From the NCBI RefSeq assembly GCF_026151205.1, contig NC_087075.1, positions 13,467,628-13,531,627 on the forward strand: a stretch of 64,000 nucleotides of DNA. Reading direction: 5' to 3'. This DNA comes from Bolinopsis microptera (lineage: Eukaryota > Ctenophora > Tentaculata > Lobata > Bolinopsidae). Within the stretch, counting starts at the first letter, position 1, and each line of letters opens with the position of its first letter. The position numbers and the translations under genes were made by a program. Shown in pieces: positions 12,601 through 21,400 of this stretch. Below the pieces are notes generated by a model. That model was not told the origin of the DNA. It ran no database searches and worked only from the letters and a program-made list of their open reading frames with translations.

Positions 12601-14781
12601 CTTGTAGTAACGGTTGAGGTTTTCAGTTTCCGTATAAATTTTAGTTCAGTTTAAGTTTTAGTTTTAGTCTTAATTTCAGTGATCTTATTCTTATAACTGC
12701 GTGTACTTTTCATAATTACATATTTTAACAAACTAATTATCTTTAATTTAACTTTTTTTAACAGTTCAGATTTGTAGGACTTATCTGTGAAGTTAAACAA
12801 AGGTGTACAAGTGTCAATCCTTTATTAACACTACTAAGCAACGTGATTAGAGAACATAATAACAAGTGATGTGTTAAAGATATTAAGTTAAAACAAGATG
12901 AAACAAGTAGTGACTGTTGTATCAGACTGATAACAGCTTACTATTGAAATCAGAACTAGTAGTATAGCACTATAATAGTACTTAAAGTTAGATTTCAATG
13001 TGCACGCCTCTATTGAACCGTTACAAGTCATATTAACTGAGTACACAGTACAGGTCCAGTATTTTATTCACGTTGCAAGCGTAATTTGTCAATATCAAAA
13101 TGTGCTGCGAATTTTGTGGTTCGTTTTTAAACTGAATTTTGAAATAAGATAATGTATTTATAACCCGCCGGATAGCAGGAGGCACAAGTGCTACTCACCA
13201 GGCACCATGTCAGAGCGGATAAGTGATAAAACTAGCATGAAAATGGTATGACAATGTCGCAAATAATAAGTGCACATAGAAGTGTATAAATTAGGGAAAC
13301 TTAAGGGCCAGCTTTATGACTTGTCTCAGTATAACTTGTCAGTTTGTCAGTTTGTCAGTTTTTAATAGCAAACTCACTTTGTTTCTCTAGGAGGTGTACC
13401 CTCATCTGTAGCTTTTACAGCCAGGAATATCTCCTTCTCTTGTTCATAGTCGAGCGGGCCCTGAAAACAGTTTGTCATATAATAAAGTATTGTCAACTAG
13501 CAGTACTAGAGGTATTAGTTCGGGTTAGAAAGCCAAGTCCTCTAGAGTGTTACAAGATAACAAGTAAAACAATTAAATACAAGTGAAATAATTAAAAACT
13601 ATTAAATACAAGGGCTTACCTGAAGAGTGATGTCCCCGGATTTCTTGTTTATCATAAACTTGTTGTCTGTGTAAAAGTCTCTGTCGATCGAGTAGACTAT
13701 TTTGGAGTTAGATCCGCTATCATCATCAGTTGCTTTCACCTAAATGTTAATATGCTTAACAGCCTGCTTCTACATGCTCTTATCAGGGAAGTTAATCATG
13801 GAAAATATCAGATAATATGTTTATAAATTTGATAATCATGTGAAAGACTAATGATATCCTGACCAGACAATAAAAAGCTAATTAAAAAGTTCACTCTCTA
13901 GTAATATCTGTCTTAATCTACTCACAGTGAGTATCTTGTATCCAATATTAGCATCCTCTCTGACAGATGCGTAATAATGAGTCTGATTAAACTCGGGGCT
14001 GCAATCGTTCTCATCCTCTACAATAATCTGAACCTCAAGTGTGTCCCTCTTGGCTGGGTAGGCTCCATCGTATGCCTCTATAGTTATAGTGAAGCTGGGG
14101 GTGCGCTCACGATCAAGTCCCCGCTTCAGTCGGAGATAGTAGAACTTGCGATTGCCAGCTTTAAATGACACTATCTCAAAGGTGTTGTCAGTGTTGCCGG
14201 ATACAATACGGTAACCTTGGGTTGAATTAATGCCATAATCAATATCAATTGCCTCAGGCAGTGTTTTTTCATCACCTATCTGAGCATTTTCTCTGAAAGC
14301 AAATGTGTCTTGTTTAATTTTGAACAAAGGTTTGTTATCATTGATGTCTATAACGTTTATCAGGACTTGAATTAGAGTTTGACCGTGTCTGACTTTTAGT
14401 TCATAAGGGTTTTCTGGATCATTGAATGGCTCGCTCTCGCGGTCAATTCTTGACTTTGTTGTGATTTTACCATCAAAACTGAGTGCAAAATATTGTTCAT
14501 TTACATCATACAGACTGTACTCCCCAGGAAACATGAGTTTGGAAACAAGTGATCCGATGGGCAACTGAAGAGGTGTAAAATGGGGTAAAATATCTTCATT
14601 AAAATTGTGCAATAGAAATGATCATTAAAAATTAGAAATTTGATTAATTTGCTACACATAGATCTAAAGCTAAACCATTATACTGATCATTTCACTTAAC
14701 ACTTACTTCTTCTCCAATGGATACATGTACAAGCTCAGCATTGGCTAGTCCCAAAAGAAGCCCCAGAAAAATCTGTCTCAT
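3450..14781 (-). CDS. Cadherin (protocadherin/Fat-like EC-repeat protein), 5' part of gene, 11 exons
   Basis: Calcium-dependent cell-adhesion protein of the cadherin superfamily, secretory pathway to cell surface. Exons in transcript order: 14707-14781, 13926-14564, 13620-13739, 13378-13460, 7247-7329, 6867-7029, 6227-6341, 5962-6119, 4769-4889, 4332-4478, 3450-3651. All junctions keep phase, giving 635 codons. Residues 1-15 are a signal peptide (MRQIFLGLLLGLANA). About six EC repeats follow, marked by linker motifs DINDNKP, DENDCSP, DVNDNQP, DINDHYP and DENDNIP, plus LDRE/LDYE and ATD-type calcium motifs. Start chosen because the ATG opens a signal peptide and the exon ends in GTAAGT. Later EC repeats, membrane segment and tail lie beyond the left edge, so the subfamily cannot be fixed. 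Several donors are weak GTT-type. An R2-like element sits antisense in the intron between exons 4 and 5. Confidence 0.9.
3653..4022. repeat. About 21-bp G-rich array repeating a 3' splice site
   Basis: About 17 copies of TGGGGTTAATGGGGGTTATCC and close variants. On the minus strand each unit reads through a pyrimidine-rich CCCCCATTAACCCCAG followed by G, the same sequence that forms the acceptor of cadherin exon 11 at 3,652. The plus strand has runs of four or five G spaced by a few bases, so G-quadruplex formation is possible on the template strand of the gene. Confidence 0.9.
4890..5961. other. Cadherin intron, no coding signal
   Basis: AT-rich intron between exons 8 and 9. It contains two TCACGTGA palindromes near 5,370-5,405 and a C-rich tract (about 5,838-5,935, with a long uninterrupted poly-C run) about 30-120 nt downstream of the exon 8 donor in the transcript, where it reads as poly-G. 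Nothing coding was seen. The neighbouring intron 4,023-4,331 is also plain AT-rich sequence. Confidence 0.7.
6755..6856. repeat. 7-bp TATAATG array beside cadherin exon 6 donor
   Basis: About 14 copies of a 7-bp unit (TATAATG) beginning roughly 10-15 nt past the GTCAGT donor of cadherin exon 6. The short ORF it creates (period-7 YTLYIIH) is an artefact of 21 nt being three units. Confidence 0.9.
7036..7170. repeat. GGAGGGGTTTAGTTA short array upstream of cadherin exon 6 acceptor
   Basis: Imperfect 15-16-bp repeats that read as AACTAAACCCCTCC on the minus strand and run into the CCCCACAG acceptor of exon 6 at 7,030. The repeat supplies the polypyrimidine tract. Confidence 0.8.
7330..8433. other. 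Cadherin intron 4, left part
   Basis: AT-rich sequence between exon 5 and the 5' end of the inserted retrotransposon. No ORF, splice-flanked exon or repeat family was recognised. The intron is split by the element; joined phases of exons 4 and 5 (AA plus G) show that no exon is missing. Confidence 0.7.
8434..12270 (+). mobile_element. R2/NeSL-type non-LTR retrotransposon, 5'-truncated, in cadherin intron
   Basis: Element antisense to the host gene. The reading frame is open from a stop at 8,431-8,433 to 11,571 and is followed by about 700 bp of GC-richer 3' UTR that fades into AT-rich intron near 12,230-12,290. No poly(A) tail or clear target duplication was found, so both ends are approximate. 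Lack of the usual N-terminal zinc-finger region and of an in-frame ATG at the start indicates 5' truncation, normal for target-primed reverse transcription. The uninterrupted frame suggests a recent insertion. Confidence 0.85.
8461..11571 (+). CDS. Reverse transcriptase / restriction-like endonuclease polyprotein (R2/NeSL clade)
   Basis: About 1,037 codons with no stop or frameshift. N-terminal WPASNDGRWSKFDE matches the segment that follows the DNA-binding fingers in R2-type proteins. A basic stretch lies at residues 60-140. RT fingers and palm: RSKSAPGNNGIPY near 214, VVWLDLANAYGAV near 343 (first catalytic Asp) and FMDD near 450 (catalytic pair). The C-terminal endonuclease has a CCHC knuckle, CKLCEERMGTIQHILAGC near 804, and the PD-(x)n-E core RPDLVIF...WWELTVP near 919. 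It would nick target DNA and prime reverse transcription. Position 8,461 is GTG, not a true start; the first in-frame ATG is near 8,563, so the authentic N-terminus is missing. Restriction-like rather than APE endonuclease separates it from L1/CR1 types. Activity is unknown. Confidence 0.92.
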   Translation: MKWPASNDGRWSKFDECVVEKFAVVLKRKPFQEKMVSHCDVVYDEGVKLFGIVEVGAGSGKKSMSFKNRRKEEIDSLIEKRKQLRRKKRKARSEIEKDGYEALLRVLAGRLMKLRRAEKRRQKQREIRRVRGDFGRDPFKTVKGVLNPSPVGELKCSKEELDDHLARTYGDPARQQPLGILEGLPECAPEPSVAFDLTTVSKKEFEEVVKKARSKSAPGNNGIPYTVYKRCPGIAKNLWDLLRTGYKLEEYPDNCRYFEGVYIPKADGDFSPSSGRPISLGNIQGKIYLAILAKRLTSFVVSNGYVDLSIQKGGVPGVRGCTEHFGAMWEVLKEAKVKKKDLSVVWLDLANAYGAVPHVLIARALRFYNVPEKVINIILRYFSGVFGRFSSRTVTSDWQQFEIGIFMGCVISVILFVLCMNLGHEHLKSKVPRSIEYIKDDTPIPTLKLFMDDSCLTTARAEDMQTLLNVFQKYVDWSRFKLKSSKSRALVLKKGVAVRWVEEVVVGEEEVEREEVCLQLGGEVIPNVSEKPIKFLGRWIRVEGNDKSVIDSTKVDLNTFLRRLDESSLTGLQKCWGYQYMVLPKLKWPLAIYDIPITTVTRWEQNTNSFLRKWLGVGHTLSGLCLFSQSSSVALPVSSLTDTWKIEKCRLLQSYQTSKDDLIKAVQPQVRSGRVWRPETELEEARRDLVCESVRGMVQPQKRVGIGFGDWKKPWERMDEREREREVMLRVKENIEREREVQVGSLEMQSRWGEWRELVMKTDLSWHTLFKYGDSLIGFMLSAVYGTLLTPSMVSKWSEDEDGKCKLCEERMGTIQHILAGCKVALSQGRYRWRHDKVLKQISEQVVFHCDRRVNTYKNKAGDGRQFIDFVPAGKRKAGSDDRKESRGFGILSGYRDWIVLSDLEGQLKFPSEIVETRLRPDLVIFSRSAKTVIWWELTVPSEERIAESHEYKLDRYSGLQAEIQAEGWCCYNAAVEVGARGVVAQSLETAARRIGFRGRELKKLVRDSGKEAAHCSRWIYLLSRKREWEFRKVGA
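12271..13377. other. Cadherin intron 4, right part
   Basis: AT-rich intron. A weak donor-like site (CCTG before GTGAGTAG on the minus strand near 13,194) has no convincing acceptor or coding frame and is not needed by the phase of the flanking exons. Nothing else seen. Confidence 0.6.
13926..14564 (-). CDS. Cadherin exon 2: EC1, EC2 and start of EC3
   Basis: 213 codons, the longest exon of the gene. It holds DGKITTKSRIDRES (EC1 strand and calcium ligands), VIDINDNKPLF (EC1-EC2 linker), FAFRENAQIGDE, RGLDRERTPSFTITIEAYDG and VEDENDCSPEF (EC2-EC3 linker), then ASVREDANIGYKILT. The donor is GTGAGT directly after ILT. The next exon continues VKATDDDSGSNSK, completing the expected EC3 calcium-binding segment. 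Confidence 0.93.
14707..14781 (-). CDS. Cadherin exon 1: signal peptide and start of EC1
   Basis: 25 codons, too short to stand out as an ORF. It encodes MRQIFLGLLLGLANA followed by ELVHVSIGEE: a short basic start, a leucine-rich core and a small-residue cleavage site, then the A strand typical of a first cadherin repeat. It ends in a GTAAGT donor in phase 0 and joins exon 2, which opens LPIGSLVSKL after a pyrimidine-rich CTTCAG acceptor. The joined EELPIGSLV reads as a normal cadherin N-terminus. Confidence 0.85.
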
Positions 14782-15323
14782 CACCGTTCTGTTACAAACT
14801 CACATTTCTACATTGACTAGTCATTCACTAAACAATATAATAACTGTTAAAAACTGTGTGCTAATTGAAGTTTACACTACAATTGAGGTAAAACTTATAA
14901 TTAGCACTGTCGACATTGTTAAATCAGAACATTAAAAAGGGAGACAACTTAGAAATAGATATTAGTTTTGCAAGAGGACGATAACTAAACAATAAAGGAA
15001 TGCTTTGTGTACAAAGGAAGTTTCTAGTAGAGTATAATTTTAAAGACAGAGTTGAAGGCGGATTGTTGTAGTATAGAAGAGTGTATAATAGTTTAAAGGG
15101 GTACAACTATGTTCTGAACAGGCAAGAGTTCCAATAAACCATACGTCCAATGTCTATGTTATAGTTGGAAGATCTATGGAATTCCCTCTAAATGTGCCTG
15201 TGGTAACAAGAAAATAATAAATGTAAAGTAAACAAGAATTCTTAATTTAGTATCATTTTTAAACGAATCTCCTAGAAGAAATAATGTAACAAATGTGGAT
15301 AAATCGATTGTCAGTTGGCCTGA

Positions 15324-15496
15324 TTAGTAAATATTACTCTGCAATTCTTCTGCTAAGGTTGACGAGGTACAGGGGTCAAAGGCGTAACTTTGCATGTAGG
15401 CCAGTCCAGTGCAGTCCCCAACGTTCCCCTCGCTTAATCCTCGATAAAGCTTTCTCGTTGAACATTCGTTAGGGTCGACCTTGGGGCAAACAAAAC
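15324..15496 (-). CDS. Candidate last exon of the SAM-SAM-PTB gene
   Basis: 57 codons ending in TAA, opening after CCAATGTAAG in the phase left by the PTB exon at 19,765-19,834. It reads GFVCPKVDPNECSTRKLYRG ... AYAFD-like region ... TLAEELQSNIY. The phase match and open frame support it; the acceptor has a poor pyrimidine tract, the preceding intron is about 4.3 kb, another frame is also partly open here, and no family match was recognised. No clear AATAAA follows. Confidence 0.4.
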
Positions 15497-18400
15497 CTTA
15501 CATTGGATAATGAGGTCGTTAGCTCACCCCAGTAATTGATAGTAAGTTCATTCTGCAACCTTTCAATCACAAAACAGTATGTGCTGTTTATTATTAAGTG
15601 GTGGGGGTGGAAGGGGGTCAGATGCTGGTCAAAATAGATGAAAGGAGCAAAAAGTTGATGATGAATAACTTGATTTTCACATACTCCCGAAATTGCACGC
15701 ATTGCAGTAACTTCTTCTAAACTTCATAAATCTAGATCGAATCTTTCGCAATGTGTTTAGAATCAATATATGCACTTATACAAATCACTTGGAATACTGT
15801 CGAAAGATAAAAACAAGCTCAAAAGCGCAACTGTCCAATTTCTCTGTAAAAGGCACAACAGTGTGAGTAGCTTTTGTCTATGTGCCTCGAAAGTGGTCCT
15901 AAACGATTTCCCGTTCAAAAAAACAATAATTCTTTTTTGCCGGAGTATATATAATAAGCAAGTTAAAGTATAAACATATGTCATATGTATCAAATTGGAT
16001 GTGCTTTCTGTGGAGATTTAACCTGCGCCAAAATCGAATATATTTTTGAACATGAATAAAACATCCAGGTAGCAAATAAGATTGTGACATACAGCATGTT
16101 GTTAAAGAATCTTACATAATTTGTACACAAAGTTAGCAAATATTTTACATTGTAAAAGCAAGCGACCGATTTCATTCTAGGTATGATTTTGCATTTGAGA
16201 ACAGTGTTTAATTTAAATCATAAATTGATATGTGATATCATTTTTCGTCATACGATTTGGGTTTGAACTTTGACCATTGTTAATGGTCTGGCCCGGCGCG
16301 CGCTACTTCGTAGCACTTGCCATCGGGCCTTGCTAATATTTCGAGAAAAAAGCGGCGCGCGCTACTTCGAAGAAATTTAGACGAGTAACATCCGTCAAGT
16401 TTAATGTTTGAGCTGCTACGAATCACACTTTTTCCACTCATTGCAAGATAACTAAAAGAATATTAACAGCCCTTCTATTCCCAGTGACACGGACTACAAT
16501 AAAATATACCCTTCAAACTCATCTCTCAAAAGAATAACTTGGACTTTTTATGTCAGGTCTTCTAAATTTTGTGTATCAATCATCCAGGTCATTTATTGTA
16601 AATTATAAATATTTAAAATCAAAACATAATGCTACATAAGATCATCACAAATGTTCACAAAAACATTGTAATGATTTAAATTTTGATCGACAATGTCAAA
16701 TTTCAATCCTTCACAGCTCGGCGTGGCCTTATAGTGGTGCATTTTGCCAATCGAGAGCTACAGAAGCATTTTAGCAATACTTTGATTCACGATGTCAATC
16801 CTTCGCAGCTCGGTGAGGCACAATGGTGCGTCTCGCCGATCTACCGAGAAGCATTATTTGATGCGCGCGCGACCCAGTAGTGCATCGCGCTACAAAGCAA
16901 TACTGCACTGGATGTAGTGCATCATACTAAAAATTTAAACTATAATCAACGATTGATTCACGATGTCAATCCTTTGCAGCTCGGCCTGGCCCAATGGTGT
17001 ATCTTTGTGGTTGCAAGATCAGAAATACGTTATTTGATGCGCGGCGCGGTTCAGTAGTGCATTGTGCTACAAAATTAAAAATTAACGAGTGATACTGAGA
17101 TACTCGTAAAATATTTATTCCAAATATCAAAAGAACGTCGACGAGTTAAGTAAATATGTAAATATGTAAATATGTAAGAATGTAAAAGAAGTTACTGTAC
17201 AAATGCGTGCAATTTGCAATTTGGAGATTTGTATTTCAGTGAAGTCGTATACGATAGAGCGCGATTATAGATTAGATTTCGACTGTTCTGTGTACATGTT
17301 TATACGGTTCTGTTTTATTAGTGACGAGTAAGCTGTGCAGTGGGACTGTAAAATTAAGCTATACCAATGTATTTTCATCGTTTATGCTGATTCCGAATTG
17401 TAGCGCGATGCGTTACTGTGCCGCGCCGCGCACTCAATGAGGCTTCTCCTGGCTAGATCGGCGAAATGCGCTACTGTGCCGTGCCGAGCTGCCATGAATT
17501 GACATCGTCAATTAAATTCCGAATAATAAATATTACATAGCCAATAGCATGAAGATCATTTTTTGACGAGTTATGAGCAAATAACCATTTTTGTCAGATG
17601 CGCGCACGTGACAAGTTTTTAAAACGATATTTGAGCTGTTTATGCTTTAAGCATTTAAAATTAAAGTTAGTTCTGGTTTTAAAATAATAGTGAAGATAAT
17701 ATAAAGATTTGAAGTACAAATTTGTGCACCTTGACTTTAATTTGTAATTATACTTATCATTAAAATCTTGAAGGTTTATAACTTAGCCAACCAAAGTGCA
17801 CGCCTAGTTGGACTCGTCGCTCGTCTAATATTTGAAACAAATATTTTAGTTTTACGAGTATCACCCGTTAATTAAAATCAAAATCAGCATTTACAAATGT
17901 ACAAAAAACGGTCAAAATCTAATTGCGCCCGTCCAGATACAAAATATAACCTGCGCTTTGACAAACTCAAAATTGTTTGATTCACGATGTCAATCCTTCG
18001 CATTTCGCCGATCTGCATACGATCTGTGGTTGCGAGAAGCATTATTTGATGCGCGCGCGACCCAGTAATGCATCGCGCAACAAAAATTGTGCGCTTCGAT
18101 CCCACTATATCACTCGCCCAAATTTTAAAAATGCTTGTGAAAAGGCCCTATGAGGGTATGAAAGTAATTTAATTCGATGTATTTTTGGACGCTGATTCCG
18201 AATCACCCCCGGCCCCATGCATGACGTAAAGTAAAAAATGCTTCCCTGGATAGTTATAATGGGCAAAAAACCATTTTGTGTTTTGGTCACGTGACAGGCT
18301 AGTAAAACACGAATTCAGAATTCGATTGTTAGAGTTATGCATTATGGATAGCTTCAAGCTTCGAGGTTAGGATTAGGGTCGGGGTTATGTAAAAGTAAAA

Positions 18401-21400
18401 CCGTATTGTTCGGCTGCAAAACAATAAAAACCATGAATTGGTAATTTTTGGGCGAGCGAATTAGTAAAAGCCCTTATTGTGTCACGTGAAGTTGAATGTG
18501 TCACGCGTGCAATAAACTTAAGCGGCGCGCATTAACTCGCTGTGAAAACGCGATAATACTTCTAGTTCTAGTGCATGCCCAGCCAGTGAGGTTTGCTAAT
18601 TGCTAATCATGCTGGGCAATCGTTATGTTCCTTGAATAACGCTAGAGGCCTTGCTCTATTATTATATATCCAGAGCCCTTGCGCTTGCAGTGGCGCGCGC
18701 CCGCTTCCAGCATGGCAGTGGCGCGAAAGCACATGGTTAGGTGAACTAGAGGCTCTAACGTTCGTTTTAGTCATTAATGTTAATGTCCGTTCCGGTAGGA
18801 ATGTAGGATGTGCACGATAAAAATCAAACGTGCTCGGATTTTAAATTTTTATTGAGAATGTGAGCTTTTCACGATACCAAATTTGTCATACTTTTTTTTG
18901 GAATGATTAGTGAGTTTCGTGATCTCAGTGCCATAATTAATGATGCGAGACTTTTGGAGCCAAAAAAAGCAGCTAATTTGAGCAATAACATATTGAGCCA
19001 TTTCCGTCATATTGTTTTGGCACTGCTCGGCCATGGCCGAGGAGAGCCATTTCCGTCATATTGTTTAAAAAAATTAAAAATGACCCTCCTCGGCCATCAT
19101 ACAATAACATAAATATAATGTTTGATTGTTGAATATGCTCAAACTTTTTCGAAAAGTTTTCTTTTAAGTGTTCAAAGGTTTTGTAAAATTTTCGTTAGGA
19201 TTGGACCATGGACTGAGGGAAGTTTACCAAATATGTAACTCTATTCACTTTTTCTTGGAAAAGTGGTATACAACGTGTATCAATTAATCTCCAAAACCCC
19301 CGAAGCCCGTTCTGCGTTCTAGTTCTACGGGTCTTTTAGCATTTAGTATCAATAGAAATGTCATAAAAAAGTTTTAAGCACCTTGTTAAGCAGTGAAAAT
19401 AGTTTTTACACATAAAATTCTGGCATCATACAAAAACTAAAAAATGGCGAACTTTTCCTGCAGTTTCTCAAATCAAGCAATGAACAATCTTTTCGAGAAT
19501 TTTACACTTCGACAAAACGTTTAACTAAAACCTTTGTTATTGTATTTAATTTACCCCATCGTAGGGACCTCCCTCTGATGGGTCCGCGGGGTGATCGTGT
19601 TAATCACAACATTGAGCCCACCTTTGCTGATTTTTTCTGATGGGTTAGAATACAGCTCTCTGATTGGTTAGTCTGAGTCACGTGACTAGAAAACAGCTCC
19701 CCGATTGGTTGGTAAACACACTGAATTCATGATCAGGACTTCTCCTCATAGTGCACCCCATTACCTTCATGTTTCAGCTGAAAAGCTACTTCGAACGATT
19801 GTGCAATTGTCGAACAAGCCTCGTACGCTTGGTTCTGAGGGTAGAAGTTGTTACACAGGTTAGTTATTTGTAATAGTAATAGTTAACGGGTGATACTCGT
19901 AAAATATCTGTTCCATATATTGGACCGTCGACGAGTCCAACTCGGCGCGCGTCCTGGTAGGTTGTAACCTACAATAGTAATAGTAGTAGTAGTAGTAAAG
20001 ATTAGTATAAATAATCCTACTACAATTAAGACTGGCTGGCTATTTGAGTATCTCACCCTGGTGTGCGCTTTGAAGACGTGACACATCTTTATACTCAGCT
20101 TTCTATCACTGCTGATGAAACTGAACACCAGCAGATTTGATTTATCCCGGGATACGAAAGATATATCTGCGAGTGGAACAGTTACTTGGTTGCTATGGTT
20201 ACTATTATTGCTATGGGAATCTTGGTGGATTTTTCTTAAAATTGTGGAAACAGGGGGAACACCACCATCAGTTCTTTAATGAACTAAGAAACTAATACGC
20301 TAGGACACTTTAAACTAAGAATTGGGAATACTAACGCACCCTCGATGTGGTAGCTGCAAGTGGATGTGTGGGTCTGTTTGTCGATTAGTTCCACTCCACT
20401 GGCGGAAATGCGAAGTCTGAACTCTGGAACTTTCTGGTTGCTCTTTATTTTGCTCTGAATGAGACATAGTCACTAGTCAGTGTGATAAGCGCCATGATAG
20501 TCACTGTGCTCTTTATTAGTTTTAGTAGACATAATTAATCATAACATATGTCATATTACAACCTTTCGCTTATTTGAAAGACATATTAATATTGATCGTG
20601 GTTTGCTTTTCCGAACTGTTGTTGTTCACATACTAAATATTGCTGCTGTAATTAAGTTAAGTACCTGTTGTTGTTCACATACTAAATATTGCTGCTGTAA
20701 TTAAGTTAAGTACCTGTTGTTGTTCACATACTAAATATTGCTGCTATAATTAAGTTAAGTACCTGTTGTTGTTCACATACTAAATATTGCTGCTGTAATT
20801 AAGTTAAGTACCTGTTGTTGTTCACATACTAAATATTGCTGCTGTAATTAAGTTAAGTACCTGTTGTTGTTCACATACTAAATATTGCTGCTGTAATTAA
20901 GTTAAGTACCTGTTGTTGTTCACATACTAAATATTGCTGCTGTAATTAAGTTAAGTACCTGTTGTTGTTCACATACTAAATATTGCTGCTGTAATTAAGT
21001 TAAGTACCTGTTGTTGTTCACATACTAAATATTGCTGCTGTAATTAAGTTAAGTACCTGTTGTTGTTCACATACTAAATATTGCTGCTGTAATTAAGTTA
21101 AGTACCTGTTGTTGTTCACATACTAAATATTGCTGCTGTAATTAAGTTAAGTACCTGTTGTTGTTCACATACTAAATATTGCTGCTATAATTAAGTTAAG
21201 TACCTGTTGTTGTTCACATACTAAATATTGCTGCTGTAATTAAGTTAAGTACCTGTTGTTGTTCACATACTAAATATTGCTGCTGTAATTAAGTTAAGTA
21301 CCTGTTGTTGTTCACATACTAAATATTGCTGCTGTAATTAAGTTAAGTACCTGTTGTTGTTCACATACTAAATATTGCTGCTGTAATTAAGTTAAGTACC

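Noticed and set aside
13190-13225. Possible extra cadherin exon ending at GTGAGTAG
   Set aside because: Exons 4 and 5 already join in phase and restore a continuous EC3 sequence; no acceptor was found for this piece.
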